A stretch of DNA of 64,000 nucleotides from the NCBI RefSeq assembly GCF_051851555.1, contig NZ_JBPDVH010000001.1, positions 62,001-126,000 on the forward strand, given 5' to 3'. This document shows, piece by piece, positions 26,696 to 37,018 of the stretch. The notes under the pieces are model-generated. The model saw nothing but the letters and a program-made list of their open reading frames with translations. It searched no databases and was not told the DNA's origin. Source of the stretch: Lonepinella sp051851555. GTDB taxonomy: Bacteria > Pseudomonadota > Gammaproteobacteria > Enterobacterales > Pasteurellaceae. The position numbers were made by a program, and so were the translations under genes. Each line of letters opens with the position of its first letter. Within the stretch, counting starts at the first letter, position 1.

Positions 26696-27613
26696 TTAAG
26701 CGTTGTCCATACGCATTTTTTCGCCACCAAATTCATCTAATAAATGTTCGGTTAACTTGGCAAGTTCGCCAGTCATTAACAAAAAATCGGCATCAAAACG
26801 CTGTGCCACATCTTCTTTTAAAATATCGTCATTCTTTTCCCGAATATTATCGGCAAATTTCAAACGTTTTAATGTGCCGTCATCATGTAACACAAAACGT
26901 AAATGCTCTTCCCATTCTAATAATAACTTGCTGATAAATTTATCTTTTTGCAAATGAGATAAAATTTCTTCGCTTTCTAAATCCTGATTTTTACAACGAA
27001 TAATGCCTTGATTATCCGCCGCTTTGAGTTCGCCCTCATCAAGTGCGGTAAAAAATGTGGGTATTTTTTGTTGCACCAACCAATCGGTCATCACAATGGC
27101 GGGTTCATTGGCAAAAGCCAACGGCACTACAGGTAACGATCCTAATGATTTACGCAACAATGCCAAGGCATCTTCCGCTCGTTTATAAGAGGCCACATTC
27201 ACATAAATTAAATTGGTTTCGGTGTTAATCCAAATCGCTGTTTGCTGATGTTTACTAAACGCTCGTGGCAACAATATGGCCACCACATCATCTTTCAATG
27301 CCTGTTTTTCGGTCTTTTTCAATTTGCGATTTTCTTTTTCTTCCAACTGACGCACACGTTCATCTAATTCTTGTTTAATCACGGGACTTGGCAAGATTTT
27401 ATCTTCTTTGTGTGCCAACAATAGAATCTGTTTGCCGTTGGAAAAATATAATGCCTCCGATTCGCGCAACGGTTTAGTCCAGCCAAATTTACTCATGTCA
27501 GATTGGCTACAAGGGTGGTATTCATTTGGCGTTAAACTTTGTTGTAAATGGCTATCTGACCAATCCAGATTTTTGGTTAAGCGGTAAATAATGGCGTTTT
27601 TGAACCAGTACAT
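26696..27613 (-). CDS. rdgC: Recombination-associated protein RdgC
   Basis: 305 residues starting MYWFKNAIIYRL, the near-invariant RdgC N-terminus, with FGWTKPL, VARQLEEK-like helices (ERVRQLEEKENRKLKKTEKQALKDDV) and a closing LTGELAKLTEHLLDEFGGE. RdgC forms a ring-shaped dimer on DNA and limits RecA loading. It contains an uptake signal near 27040. Confidence 0.96.
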   Translation of the reverse strand: MYWFKNAIIYRLTKNLDWSDSHLQQSLTPNEYHPCSQSDMSKFGWTKPLRESEALYFSNGKQILLLAHKEDKILPSPVIKQELDERVRQLEEKENRKLKKTEKQALKDDVVAILLPRAFSKHQQTAIWINTETNLIYVNVASYKRAEDALALLRKSLGSLPVVPLAFANEPAIVMTDWLVQQKIPTFFTALDEGELKAADNQGIIRCKNQDLESEEILSHLQKDKFISKLLLEWEEHLRFVLHDDGTLKRLKFADNIREKNDDILKEDVAQRFDADFLLMTGELAKLTEHLLDEFGGEKMRMDNA

Positions 27614-27687
27614 AGGGTGTCCTTAGAAAAATAAGTTTGCATAATTCTAACATAATTTTATTGACTAAAGGATTAATCCTGTCGGCT

Positions 27688-27900
27688 CTATTTCTTAGAA
27701 TAAGACGACAACGGCAATTCCGTGGTATTTTTTACGGTTTGCAAAATAATCTCGGTTTTGAGATTTTTGATACCAAGTGTGGTGGTGATATATTGTTTTT
27801 GTAGGTGGTAAAATTCGTCTAAATCTTAGGTTTGAATTTCCAAGACAAAATAAACGGTGTAAAAGGCTTTCCTGAAACAAGAATTCAGCATTGTATCGTG
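27688..27900 (-). pseudogene. Remnant of an Lrp/AsnC-family regulator (C-terminal domain only)
   Basis: Reading the minus strand in the frame that ends with TAG at 27688-27690 gives a recognisable Lrp ligand-binding domain tail: AFYTVYFVLEIQT, a stop codon (TAA), then DLDEFYHLQKQYITTTLGI, then TEIILQTVKNTTELPL. The last block is the hallmark end of Lrp/AsnC proteins. The N-terminal helix-turn-helix is absent and an in-frame stop breaks the rest, so this is a decayed gene. The surrounding 500 bases between rdgC and lipA otherwise hold only hairpins. Confidence 0.75.
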
Positions 27901-27933
27901 CATATGAGTTCGTAATATTTTGTACTAGAATTC

Positions 27934-27955
27934 GGTGATCGTTTAAATGATCACC
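27934..27955. repeat. Hairpin in the rdgC-lipA spacer
   Basis: GGTGATC (27934-27940) and GATCACC (27949-27955) form a perfect 7-bp stem followed by TTTAAG. It may be a leftover terminator associated with the decayed regulator gene. Confidence 0.4.
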
Positions 27956-28051
27956 TTTAAGTGAAATTGGTGTTTACACAAAATATGGGATAGGCTCTGC
28001 ATTTAATTCTTACAAATAAACAATGACATTTCCAAAGCTAACAGCACACAA

Positions 28052-28094
28052 AAAAGTGCGGTGGAAAAACTCTTCATTTTTCCACCGCACTTCG
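28052..28094 (-). terminator. Terminator of lipA made from paired uptake signals
   Basis: AAGTGCGGTGGAAAAA (28054-28069) and TTTTTCCACCGCACTT (28077-28092) form a 16-bp stem; on the minus strand a T run follows. Both arms are uptake signals with the extended GGTGGAAAA flank. Confidence 0.85.
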
Positions 28095-28114
28095 TTCACT
28101 TCTATATAGCCTAA

Positions 28115-29077
28115 TTATTTCACCACGCCACCACTGGCCTGTAAATCCGCATGATAAGATGAACGCACGAAAGGTCCGCAAGCGGCGTGTTCAAAGCCCA
28201 TTTTTTCGGCTTCGTGGCGGAACATATCAAATTCTTCTGGTGGCACATAACGTTCCACTTTTAGATGGTGACGGCTTGGTTGCAAATATTGCCCAACGGT
28301 CAACATCGTCACACCGTGATCACGTAAATCTTGCATTACCGCCAAAATTTCTTCGTTGGTTTCACCTAAGCCCACCATTAAGCCCGACTTGGTTGGAATA
28401 TCGGGAAACTCTTCTTTGAAAATTTGTAACAAGCGTAACGACCATTGATAATCTGCCCCAGGGCGAACTTCACGATATAAACGAGGGACATTTTCAAGAT
28501 TGTGGTTAAACACATCGGGCGGATTTTGTTTCAAAATCGCTACGGCTTGTTCGATGCGTCCTCGAAAATCGGGTACCAAAATTTCCACTTTGCAACCAGG
28601 ATTTAAGGCTTTGATTTCACGCACGGTAGCAGCAAAATGCGCAGCGCCACGATCGGCCAAATCATCTCGGTCAACAGAGGTAATCACCACGTATTTTAAT
28701 TTCATATCCTGCACGGTTTCCGCCACTTTGCGTGGTTCTTCGGGATCCAATGGCAAGGGTTTACCATGTGCCACGTCACAGAACGGGCAACGGCGGGTAC
28801 AAATGGCGCCCATAATCATAAAGGTGGCGGTACCATGATGAAAACATTCGTGTAAATTTGGGCAAGAGGCCTCTTCACATACGGAATGCAAACCATGACG
28901 ACGCATGCCGTTCTTAATGCTGTCAATTTTAGCCGAACTGGCAGGCAGTTTGATTTTCATCCACGAGGGTTTTTTTAATAATTCCTGATCGGGATCGATA
29001 TTTCTCACCTGAATAATAGACGTTTTCGCCGCATCACGGTATTTAACGCCACGTTCCATTTTAAAGGGAGTACCCAT
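28115..29077 (-). CDS. lipA: Lipoyl synthase
   Basis: 320-residue radical-SAM enzyme. The auxiliary cluster cysteines are in [13 protein letters not shown], the SAM cluster in [22 protein letters not shown] (CxxxCxxC), and FVRSSYHAD near the C-terminus completes the set. It inserts two sulfurs into octanoyl groups on lipoyl domains. It follows lipB by 39 bases at the end of the large minus-strand operon. Confidence 0.98.
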   Translation of the reverse strand: MGTPFKMERGVKYRDAAKTSIIQVRNIDPDQELLKKPSWMKIKLPASSAKIDSIKNGMRRHGLHSVCEEASCPNLHECFHHGTATFMIMGAICTRRCPFCDVAHGKPLPLDPEEPRKVAETVQDMKLKYVVITSVDRDDLADRGAAHFAATVREIKALNPGCKVEILVPDFRGRIEQAVAILKQNPPDVFNHNLENVPRLYREVRPGADYQWSLRLLQIFKEEFPDIPTKSGLMVGLGETNEEILAVMQDLRDHGVTMLTVGQYLQPSRHHLKVERYVPPEEFDMFRHEAEKMGFEHAACGPFVRSSYHADLQASGGVVK

Positions 29078-29116
29078 TTTATATCCTATGCTGTCTTTTT
29101 CAGATTAAAATTATGT

Positions 29117-29788
29117 TTAATTGTTAAAAATTTGTTGCGTATTATAGCCTAAAATTGCGGTAAAGTGTGCAACTAATTTCGGGGCGACTTTTTCGCATTC
29201 TGCTTCAACGGGATCCACAAAATCGGCGAGCTGGCACATTTCGAGTCCGGCATAACCACAAGGATTAATATAATGAAAAGGTTGCAAATCCATTTGAATA
29301 TTCAAGGCGAGTCCATGAAAGGAGCAACCTTTGCGAATACGCAAACCCAAGGAACAGATTTTTTTCTCAATCCCCTGACAATCTACATACACCCCTGGGG
29401 CATCGGGTTTTGGATAAGCGGTCACATGGTAATCCGCCAGCGTTTTTACCACCGACTGTTCAAGCGCCGTCACTAAATCACGCACGCTAATATCATGACC
29501 CTGTGCTTTATGGCGTTTAATATCAATCAACACATACATCACCTGTTGGCCTAAACCGTGGTAGGTAATTTGTCCGCCTCGATCCGATTGCACCACAGGA
29601 ATATTGCTTGCTTGCAATAGATGTTCAGGTTTGCCCGCTTGTCCTTGGGTAAATACAGCGGGGTGTTGGACCAACCAAATTTCATCTGGCGTATCTGCGG
29701 TGCGTTGGTCAGTAAAGGCTTGCATATTATGCCAAACCTCTTGGTAATCTTGCATGCCAAGTTGGCGGACGATCAAAGGAATATTCAT
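29117..29788 (-). CDS. lipB: Octanoyltransferase LipB
   Basis: 223 residues. The LipB landmarks [44 protein letters not shown] (catalytic Lys and substrate pocket) and [13 protein letters not shown] (catalytic Cys) are intact. It transfers octanoate from acyl carrier protein to lipoyl domains, supplying the substrate for LipA. Begins 13 bases after ybeD. Confidence 0.97.
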   Translation of the reverse strand: MNIPLIVRQLGMQDYQEVWHNMQAFTDQRTADTPDEIWLVQHPAVFTQGQAGKPEHLLQASNIPVVQSDRGGQITYHGLGQQVMYVLIDIKRHKAQGHDISVRDLVTALEQSVVKTLADYHVTAYPKPDAPGVYVDCQGIEKKICSLGLRIRKGCSFHGLALNIQMDLQPFHYINPCGYAGLEMCQLADFVDPVEAECEKVAPKLVAHFTAILGYNTQQIFNN

Positions 29789-29801
29789 TCAGGCCTCCGT
29801 T

Positions 29802-30107
29802 TTAAAGCACCATTCTGACGCCTTCAATTTTGGCTAATTCGGTATAAAGGGTTTCCACTTGCTCAATATTTTCTGCAATAATATCAATGGAAATGGAATT
29901 ATAGGTGCCTTTTGAGCTGATATGCTCACGGGGTTTATAATCGCCTTTGGCGTATTTTTGCGTGGTGACCACCACATCATCCATTAAATCAGGGCGGTTT
30001 TTACCGACCACTTTAAAGGTAAAGGCACAAGGAAAGTCTAACAGATCTTTTAATTGTTGTTGTGGAATATCTGCTAAATTAATTTCTTTGACATTGATCT
30101 CTGCCAT
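29802..30107 (-). CDS. ybeD: DUF493 family protein YbeD
   Basis: 101 residues, alpha-beta fold resembling ACT regulatory domains: LLDFPCAFTFKVVGKNRPDL and SSKGTYNSISIDIIAENIEQVETLYTEL. YbeD typically lies between dacA and lipB, as here, and was proposed to be a lipoate- or peptidoglycan-linked regulator, without proof. Intact frame. Confidence 0.9.
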   Translation of the reverse strand: MAEINVKEINLADIPQQQLKDLLDFPCAFTFKVVGKNRPDLMDDVVVTTQKYAKGDYKPREHISSKGTYNSISIDIIAENIEQVETLYTELAKIEGVRMVL

Positions 30108-30132
30108 GATTTTTCCTTAAATTTGTTAAAAA

Positions 30133-30163
30133 AGCACCGCACTTCAATAAAAAGTGCGGTATA
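30133..30163 (-). terminator. Terminator after dacA from paired uptake signals
   Basis: ACCGCACTT (30136-30144) pairs with AAGTGCGGT (30152-30160); on the minus strand GCTTTTTT follows. It would reduce read-through from dacA into ybeD-lipB-lipA. Confidence 0.75.
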
Positions 30164-30201
30164 TTTTCTGAAAGTTTTTTGCGAGTAATGCGTGACTTTA
30201 A

Positions 30202-31383
30202 TTAGAATAAGCTCTTAATGGTTAAGATTAGCCAGTCCCATGCTCGGCCAAAGATACCGGCCTCGCCGACATCTTTCATGACTTGCACATTGACGGCGGC
30301 AATATCTTTACCGTCTAATTGATAAATCACTTTTCCGACATTTTGGCCTTTCGCTAATGGCGCCTCTAAACCTTTGCCATCATATTCTACACGCACTTTT
30401 AAATCCGCTTGTCGGCCTTTCGGAATGGTAATAAAACCATCTTGCAACATGCCCACAGCGACTTTATTTTCATCACCATAATAAACGGTTTTTTCTTCAA
30501 TGGCTTTGCCCGCTTGTAAGGTTTTAATACTTTCAAAGCTGTTAAAGCCCCATTGTAATAATTTTTTACTTTCTACTTCACGGCCTTTCTGCGTTGCAAC
30601 GCCCATCACCACCGAAATTAACCGCATATCGCCGTTATTGGTGGCGGAGGCAACGAGGTTATAGCCAGCTTGATCCGTATGACCGGTTTTCATGCCGTCC
30701 ACGTGCAGAGTTTTATCCCATAATAAACCATTGCGGTTTGGCTGTTTAATTTTGTTAAAGGTGAAATCTTTCTCGGCATAAATTTTATATTCTTCTGGAA
30801 GATCACGAATAATATGCGAACCAATAATGGCCATATCACGAGCGGAAGAATATTGATTGGGATCGTCTAAGCCGTGTGGCGTGGTGAAATGTGTGTTTTT
30901 CAAGCCAAACTGATCCGCATATTGATTCATCAATTCAATAAATTTATCGGTGGAACCCGCCACATGTTCGGCCATGGCCACACAAGCGTCATTGCCTGAA
31001 ACCACGATAATACCACGGTTTAAATCAGACACCGAGACTTGCTGATTAAGGTTAAGGAACATTTTAGACGAACCTGGGAATTTTTGTCCCCAACTACTTT
31101 CCCCAATGGTGACCGTGTCCGTTGGGCTAATTTTCCCCTGTTGAATCGCCGTCCCCACCACATAGCTCGTCATCATTTTGGTTAAGGAGGCGGGATATTG
31201 ACGTTGATCAGGGTTTAGGCTCGCTAACACCGCACCCGAATTGTAATCCATTAAAATATAGGTTTGGGCGTTAATTTGCGGTGGCGCCATACCAAAATCG
31301 ACGTCGGCGACACTGGCAAATGATAATGATAATAACCCCGCCGTTAAGGCAATTTTGGTGTTTCTAAGTGAATGTTGCAACAT
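30202..31383 (-). CDS. dacA: D-alanyl-D-alanine carboxypeptidase (PBP5/6 type)
   Basis: 393 residues. Cleavable signal peptide ending SFASVA; the three penicillin-binding motifs are SLTK (in PASLTKMMTSYVV), SGN (VVSGNDACVAM) and KTG (DGMKTGHTDQAG). The C-terminal PBP5_C beta domain is followed by an amphipathic helix (AWDWLILTIKSLF) that anchors it to the membrane. It trims the terminal D-Ala of peptidoglycan stems. Confidence 0.97.
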   Translation of the reverse strand: MLQHSLRNTKIALTAGLLSLSFASVADVDFGMAPPQINAQTYILMDYNSGAVLASLNPDQRQYPASLTKMMTSYVVGTAIQQGKISPTDTVTIGESSWGQKFPGSSKMFLNLNQQVSVSDLNRGIIVVSGNDACVAMAEHVAGSTDKFIELMNQYADQFGLKNTHFTTPHGLDDPNQYSSARDMAIIGSHIIRDLPEEYKIYAEKDFTFNKIKQPNRNGLLWDKTLHVDGMKTGHTDQAGYNLVASATNNGDMRLISVVMGVATQKGREVESKKLLQWGFNSFESIKTLQAGKAIEEKTVYYGDENKVAVGMLQDGFITIPKGRQADLKVRVEYDGKGLEAPLAKGQNVGKVIYQLDGKDIAAVNVQVMKDVGEAGIFGRAWDWLILTIKSLF

Positions 31384-31403
31384 TTCAATAATCCTTTAAA
31401 TGC

Positions 31404-31898
31404 TTAATTATGAACAAGATAGAGTTTTTCGACTTTCACATCAGCAATACCTGCAGTGATGATCCCCAATTTTGAGGCAGCCGAGGTCGATAAATCAATA
31501 ATTTTTGTTTTGCTAAACGGCCCACGATCATTGATTTTGACGATCACCTGACGGTTATTGCGTAAATTGGTCACCAACACATGGGTACCAAACGGCAAAG
31601 TGCGGTGGGCGGCCGTCAATTTTGCCCCACTATAAATTTCACCACTTGCCGTGTGACGGCCATTAAATTTTTTATGGTAATAACTGGCTTTTCCTCTTTG
31701 TACAGTGGCTTTTTCGACCACGGCATATTGCTTACCATTATGCGTGTAAACTGGCGTTTTATTCGTTGTCGTTGGTTGTGCCTTAGGCGCAGATTTTGTC
31801 ACCACAGTATGTTGACTTTTGCTTGCTTGCGCCGAGGAGGTACAGGCGGTTAAAAAAGCCGCTAAGAAAATGGCTAATAAGAGTTTTAATTTCATCAT
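31404..31898 (-). CDS. rlpA: RlpA-family lipoprotein (short form without SPOR domain)
   Basis: 164 residues. Lipoprotein signal with lipobox LTACTSS, a linker rich in Thr/Lys, then the double-psi beta-barrel domain with GKASYYHKKFNGRHTASGE, LPFGTHVLVTNLRNNRQVIVKINDRGPF and a final SAASKLG. E. coli and Pseudomonas RlpA continue into a C-terminal SPOR domain that targets denuded glycan at the septum; here the protein stops after the barrel and dacA begins 20 bases later, so no SPOR domain is encoded. Confidence 0.9.
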   Translation of the reverse strand: MMKLKLLLAIFLAAFLTACTSSAQASKSQHTVVTKSAPKAQPTTTNKTPVYTHNGKQYAVVEKATVQRGKASYYHKKFNGRHTASGEIYSGAKLTAAHRTLPFGTHVLVTNLRNNRQVIVKINDRGPFSKTKIIDLSTSAASKLGIITAGIADVKVEKLYLVHN

Positions 31899-31950
31899 AA
31901 CGTTCCCAAATGGATTATTCCCAATTTATATAGAGTATTAACATGGTCAT

Positions 31951-33072
31951 TTAGTTCCCTTGCCCATACAGACTTTTTGTTTTATGGGTGTGAATGGACA
32001 TGACCAAACCAAACCCCGCCATTAATGTCACAAAGGAGGTGCCGCCGTAACTCACGAGCGGTAATGGCACACCAACCACGGGCAAAATACCACTCACCAT
32101 ACCGATATTCACAAAAATATACACAAAGAAAATTAAAAATGTGGCGCCCGTTAAAATCCGCCCAAAGGCATTTTTCGCTTGCGCCCCAATGATTAATCCA
32201 CGGCTAATAATAAAAAAATAAATCGCCAATAAAATTAACACGCCAATTAAACCATGTTCTTCGCTTAATACCGCAAAAATAAAGTCGGTATGAGGTTCGG
32301 GTAAAAATTCGAGCTGAGATTGAGTGCCCTCCATCCAACCTTTGCCCCACATACCGCCAGAACCAATGGCAATTTTTGATTGCAAAATATGGTAGCCCGC
32401 CCCTAAAGGATCTTTTTCAGGGTCGAGCAAGGTCAATACCCTTGTGCGTTGATAGTCGTGCATTAAATACAACCACATAATCGGAATAAACGCGGCTAAT
32501 CCTAACACGGCGGCCAGAATGATCCACCAACTCATGCCCGCTAAGAATACCACAAAAATGCCCGACGCACTGACTAAAATCGAGGTGCCTAAATCAGGCT
32601 GAATGGCCACCAATAAGGTCGGGAAAATAATCATCATAAAGGCAATCAGGGTTTCTTTCCAATTAATCGGTTGTTGTCGATTGCCTAAATACACCGCCAC
32701 CATTAATGGCACCGCTAATTTCACGATCTCCGAGGGTTGAAAACGGACAATGCCCAAATCGAGCCAACGTTGTGCGCCTTTACTGGTGGTGCCGATTAAA
32801 TCCACTAACACCAATAAAATCACCCCCGCAATATACAAAATAGGCGCAATTTGTTGGTAAAACCTTGGCGGTAATTGCGCCATAATGAACATCACCGCAA
32901 AGCCTAAAATCACTTGAATCACCCGACTACGGAACATGTTTTCACTGCCACCCGAGGCACTATAAAGCACAAGCAAACCATAACCTGAAATCACAATCAA
33001 GCCAATGAGTAGCCAAAAATCGAGGTGTAGTTTGCCCCATAAATTGGGGATCAACGCCGGTTTTTCATTCAT
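31951..33072 (-). CDS. rodA: RodA, rod-shape peptidoglycan glycosyltransferase
   Basis: 373-residue SEDS protein with about ten transmembrane helices. Conserved loops include [20 protein letters not shown], and near the end [17 protein letters not shown]. It polymerises glycan strands with PBP2. Its ATG overlaps the mrdA stop by 4 bases. Confidence 0.97.
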   Translation of the reverse strand: MNEKPALIPNLWGKLHLDFWLLIGLIVISGYGLLVLYSASGGSENMFRSRVIQVILGFAVMFIMAQLPPRFYQQIAPILYIAGVILLVLVDLIGTTSKGAQRWLDLGIVRFQPSEIVKLAVPLMVAVYLGNRQQPINWKETLIAFMMIIFPTLLVAIQPDLGTSILVSASGIFVVFLAGMSWWIILAAVLGLAAFIPIMWLYLMHDYQRTRVLTLLDPEKDPLGAGYHILQSKIAIGSGGMWGKGWMEGTQSQLEFLPEPHTDFIFAVLSEEHGLIGVLILLAIYFFIISRGLIIGAQAKNAFGRILTGATFLIFFVYIFVNIGMVSGILPVVGVPLPLVSYGGTSFVTLMAGFGLVMSIHTHKTKSLYGQGN

Positions 33073-35060
33073 TCTGTTATCTCTGTTTCTTCACTTTTTT
33101 GCACCGCACTTTCAGGGGCAAGTGCGTTATCAACGTTGTCAGTTGGATCGATATTACGTTTTGGTAATCGTTGCAACAAATAATAATCCATAATTTGGCG
33201 CACAATCGGCGCAGAATTACTGGATCCGCCCCCAGCATTTTCAAGAATCATGGCCACCACCACTTTGGGCTCGTTATAAGGCGCATAGGCCATAAACCAA
33301 GCGTGGTCGTGCAAGAATTTTTTCAAATTATGGGCATCATATTTTTGCCCCTCTTTCAGGCTAAACACCTGTGCGGTACCGGATTTTCCTGCGGCGTCAT
33401 AAGCAGCGCCCGCAAAGGCTTTGCGCCCCGTGCCTGAGGCACTATGAATAACGCCGTACATGCCTCGTTTGGCGGCCGCCCAAGCGCCCTCCGTGGGTTC
33501 GCTAATGTCTTCATACAACAATGGATCTTTATAGGGTTCCACCAAGGAACCATGAATTTCTTGCATTAAGTGCGGGGTATTCACACGCCCATTATTGATT
33601 AACACCGCCAAGGCTTTGGCTAATTGTAACGGCGTGGCCGTCCAATAACCTTGACCAATGCCCACGGGAATGGTATCACCCATCACCCAAGGTTTTTTAT
33701 AGCGTTTTTGTTTCCATTCCCGATCTGGCATAATGGCAGCGGTTTCTTCTTTGATATCCACCCCTGTTGGCATGCCAAAACCGAATTTTTTCATCCATTC
33801 TGATAACCGATCAATGCCTAATTTATAAGCCACTTGATAGAAATAGGTATCAGAAGATTCGGTAATCGCTTTTTGTAAATCGGTATTGCCGTGGCCCGAT
33901 TTTTTCCAGTCACGAAAACGTTTGGTGGTATTCGGCAACACCCAATAACCGGGATCAGACACGGTGGTACTGGTGGTGAGCACATTTTCCGTTAATGCTG
34001 CCACCGCCACAAAGGGTTTCACGGTGGAAGCGGGCGGATAAGCGCCCTGTGTCGCACGACTATACAACGGACGATCTTCATCCTCTAATAAACGTTTATA
34101 ATCCGCCCCTGAAATGCCACCAACAAATAAATTATTATCGTAACTCGGGCTGGATACCATGGCTAAAATACTGCTGTCTTTCGGATCCAACACCACCACG
34201 GAGCCTTTTTGTTTGCCTAAACGTTCCATAATAAATTGCTGTAACGGCAAATCAATGGTGAGATGAATACTTTTCCCCGCTACCGGTTGTTGTTCGCTGA
34301 GTTTGCGAATCACCTTACCACGGCTATTAATTTCCACCTGTTCATAACCCGGTTTGCCGTGTAATTCATCTTCGTAATAACGTTCAATCCCCAATTTTCC
34401 AATGTCCGCGGTCCCCGCATACATGGCGTCTTTTTCTTCTTTTTTCAGGCGTTCGGCGTCTTTATCATTAATTTTTGACACATAGCCTAGAATATGAGTC
34501 ATGGCCTCGCCGTATAAATAATTGCGTTTAAAATACGGACGAATGTCAGCACTCGGATAGTTATATTGATTGACGGCAAAACGGGCAATTTGTTCTTCGT
34601 TTAAATTGGGTTTTAACAAAATCGGTGTATAACGGGTCGAACGGCGACGTTCTTTTTTAAATTGGGCAATATCGTCGTCGGTCAACCCCACAATCATGCG
34701 TAATTCTTCAAAAGTGCGGTCTAAATCTTCCACTTTTTCTGGCACAATATACAAACCGAAAAAGGTTAAATTTTCCGCTAACAAGGTGCCATTACGATCA
34801 TAAATCAAGCCCCTTGTGGGAGCGACAGGTAATAATTTAATCCGATTGCCATTAGAGCGGGTTTGATATTTATCGAAATCCACCACCTGTAAATGGTATA
34901 GATTGGTCAGCAACACCACCGCCAACACCAAGGTGCCGATAAACGCCACCAAGGCACGGCGCACAAATAAATTCCGCTCCGCACGATTATCACGGATCGG
35001 TTCATGCCGAGGTTTGGCAAATAAGGTGGCAAATAATTGAGTTAACCAACGCATAATCAT
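33069..35060 (-). CDS. mrdA: Penicillin-binding protein 2 (elongasome transpeptidase)
   Basis: 663 residues: a short cytosolic tail, a transmembrane helix at about 33-53, a pedestal domain, and the class B transpeptidase domain with STVK (in [13 protein letters not shown]), SSD ([11 protein letters not shown]) and KSGTAQ. An in-frame ATG two codons in is an alternative start. It is in the same operon as rodA, its functional partner, and begins immediately after rlmH. Confidence 0.97.
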   Translation of the reverse strand: MIMRWLTQLFATLFAKPRHEPIRDNRAERNLFVRRALVAFIGTLVLAVVLLTNLYHLQVVDFDKYQTRSNGNRIKLLPVAPTRGLIYDRNGTLLAENLTFFGLYIVPEKVEDLDRTFEELRMIVGLTDDDIAQFKKERRRSTRYTPILLKPNLNEEQIARFAVNQYNYPSADIRPYFKRNYLYGEAMTHILGYVSKINDKDAERLKKEEKDAMYAGTADIGKLGIERYYEDELHGKPGYEQVEINSRGKVIRKLSEQQPVAGKSIHLTIDLPLQQFIMERLGKQKGSVVVLDPKDSSILAMVSSPSYDNNLFVGGISGADYKRLLEDEDRPLYSRATQGAYPPASTVKPFVAVAALTENVLTTSTTVSDPGYWVLPNTTKRFRDWKKSGHGNTDLQKAITESSDTYFYQVAYKLGIDRLSEWMKKFGFGMPTGVDIKEETAAIMPDREWKQKRYKKPWVMGDTIPVGIGQGYWTATPLQLAKALAVLINNGRVNTPHLMQEIHGSLVEPYKDPLLYEDISEPTEGAWAAAKRGMYGVIHSASGTGRKAFAGAAYDAAGKSGTAQVFSLKEGQKYDAHNLKKFLHDHAWFMAYAPYNEPKVVVAMILENAGGGSSNSAPIVRQIMDYYLLQRLPKRNIDPTDNVDNALAPESAVQKSEETEITE

Positions 35061-35528
35061 TTATTCACGGTGATAAGGGTGGTTGGTACTCAGCGACCAC
35101 GCCCGATACAGGCTTTCGGCCACCACCACTCGCACCAACGGATGAGGTAAGGTTAAGGGCGATAAGGACCAACTTTGTTCCGCTGCGGCTTTACATTCTG
35201 GCGACAGTCCCTCTGGCCCACCAATTAACAAGCACAGATCACGCCCATCATTTTTCCAGCTTTCTAATTGCTGGGCCAATTCTGCCGTGGTCCAAGGTTT
35301 GCCCGGAATATCCAAAGTCACAATCTTACCTTTCCCACAAACATTGAGCATGGCTTTGCCCTCTTGTTCCAAAATGCGTTTAATATCGGCATTCTTACCC
35401 CGTTTACCGGCAGCAATTTCCACCAATTCAAAGGGCATATCTTTCGGGAAACGCCGTTGATATTCTTCAAAACCGGTTTTCACCCAGTCAGGCATTTTGG
35501 TCCCCACGGCAATGAGCTGTATTTTCAT
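35061..35528 (-). CDS. rlmH: 23S rRNA pseudouridine-1915 N3-methyltransferase RlmH
   Basis: 155-residue SPOUT methyltransferase. [23 protein letters not shown] at the start, [17 protein letters not shown] forming the SAM knot, and [24 protein letters not shown] followed by NHPYHRE at the C-terminus. It lies between rsfS and mrdA in the conserved order. Confidence 0.97.
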   Translation of the reverse strand: MKIQLIAVGTKMPDWVKTGFEEYQRRFPKDMPFELVEIAAGKRGKNADIKRILEQEGKAMLNVCGKGKIVTLDIPGKPWTTAELAQQLESWKNDGRDLCLLIGGPEGLSPECKAAAEQSWSLSPLTLPHPLVRVVVAESLYRAWSLSTNHPYHRE

Positions 35529-35556
35529 AAAAGTGCGGTCAATTTTCGGTTAATTT

Positions 35557-35865
35557 TTACGCCCAAAGTTTTTCAAGCTGATAAAGTTCACGGCTATCGG
35601 CTTGCATAATATGTACCATGGCTTGGCCAAAATCCACCACCACCCAATCAGCCGTGGCTTTGCCCTCTTCGCCAAAGGTTTCAAAGCCGGCTTGTTTGCT
35701 TTCATCAATCAATTTCTGAGCGAGTGAAGCTACATGGCGACTAGATGTTCCGGTGCAAATAATCATATCATCCGTAATAGATGATTTCTTTCTCACATCA
35801 ATGGCTTGAATATCCGTGGCTTTCAGATCATCTAATTTATGGAGTAAAAAATCGGTTAAATTCAT
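35557..35865 (-). CDS. rsfS: Ribosomal silencing factor RsfS
   Basis: 102 residues of the Iojap/RsfS family: [27 protein letters not shown], then [16 protein letters not shown] and REXYQLEKLW-like end ([11 protein letters not shown]). It binds ribosomal protein L14 and blocks subunit joining in starvation. First gene of the long minus-strand operon down to lipA. Confidence 0.97.
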   Translation of the reverse strand: MNLTDFLLHKLDDLKATDIQAIDVRKKSSITDDMIICTGTSSRHVASLAQKLIDESKQAGFETFGEEGKATADWVVVDFGQAMVHIMQADSRELYQLEKLWA

Positions 35866-35986
35866 ATTGTATTTTCTATATGCTATTTAAAAGAGAGCAA
35901 TTTTAACACAGGATTGAAAGGATAGGAAATGTTTGGTGCCCGCTAATAACGGTTTATAACAAGTGTATTGCCGAGTATAAGTGAGT

Positions 35987-36910
35987 CTAATGACTATCGC
36001 TCCCTTTTATCTCTGTCAGCTTTTCTTGTTGATATTTCTTAGGCGTATATTGTGTTACTTTGTAAAATTGTTTTGAAAAATAACTTAAATTATTAAAACC
36101 GCAGCTATATGCAATATCCGTAATGCTACCCGATGTATTCAGTAACATTTCTTTCGCTTTCTCAATTCTATATTCATTTAAGAAAGAAATTGGGCTTTGT
36201 TGAACATATTTCTTGAATAATTGACAACATTTACTACGACAAATATTGGCAGAAGATGCGATATTATCTAGTTTCAATGGGTGCATATAGTTTTGGTAAA
36301 TAAACTGGGTCATTTTCTTTTGTAACAAGAGTTCCCTGACATCTTCATGTGGATTATTATCTATTTTTTCTTTAATGAGGTTATACCAATTTTTCCAGAA
36401 ATAGCATGCAATAGCGATACAATCAAAATCAATAGATTGATGATGATGTATTTGTTCAGAATAGATAGCACCAAATTGTTCTATATTTTTTAAGATATTT
36501 TGATGTTGAATATTATGTTCGTATAGGCAACAGACATCTAAATGATAAGATGAGATAATTGGAAAAATGAAATGATGATATATTGGTGAATTTTCGCCTA
36601 AAATGTAAGGATTAATCAGGACACAAATAAAATGACAATCCCTATTATGACGGGAAAAACCATAGTGCATCGCTTTAGAATTAACAATAATGCCGTCATT
36701 CTTCTTTAAATGGTAAGTCTTACCATTAACATAATAATTCATCTCACCATCAATAATTTTGACGAGTTCAACATCATCGTGCCAATGACATAATGCTTTC
36801 ATTCCATCAAAATAGGAAAGTCTGTTTTTTTGTATGCCAATATTGGTATAAGGAAGATAGGACTGAACGATTTCTGCCGCATCTTTCATCAGTTTTAATT
36901 CTATTTTCAC
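35987..36910 (-). CDS. AraC-family transcriptional regulator
   Basis: 307 residues. The N-terminal cupin sensor has HWHDDVELVKIIDGEMNYYVNGKTYHL; the C-terminal double helix-turn-helix has FLNEYRIEKAKEMLLNTSGSITDIAYSCGFNNLSYFSKQFYKVTQYTPKKY. It diverges from an esterase and a sugar transporter, which it probably regulates in response to a sugar or sugar ester. The locus is visibly more AT-rich than the flanking housekeeping genes, consistent with acquisition. Confidence 0.9.
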   Translation of the reverse strand: MKIELKLMKDAAEIVQSYLPYTNIGIQKNRLSYFDGMKALCHWHDDVELVKIIDGEMNYYVNGKTYHLKKNDGIIVNSKAMHYGFSRHNRDCHFICVLINPYILGENSPIYHHFIFPIISSYHLDVCCLYEHNIQHQNILKNIEQFGAIYSEQIHHHQSIDFDCIAIACYFWKNWYNLIKEKIDNNPHEDVRELLLQKKMTQFIYQNYMHPLKLDNIASSANICRSKCCQLFKKYVQQSPISFLNEYRIEKAKEMLLNTSGSITDIAYSCGFNNLSYFSKQFYKVTQYTPKKYQQEKLTEIKGSDSH

Positions 36911-36927
36911 CTTACCGCCAAAATACG

Positions 36928-36988
36928 ATTTTGCTAAAAAATAGCGAAAATCTTGTTAGAAATGGATTAATATCATCTGATAATATCA
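36928..36988. promoter_or_regulatory. Candidate operators between the AraC regulator and the esterase
   Basis: GATTTTGCTA (36928-36937) matches TAGCGAAAATC (36942-36952) in reverse with one bulge. A second imperfect palindrome, AATATCATCTGATAATATC, spans about 36970-36988. Both lie in the 108-base divergent spacer, where an AraC-type activator would bind. Confidence 0.4.
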
Positions 36989-37018
36989 TAAAAACAATTT
37001 CACTAATAGAGGATAATA

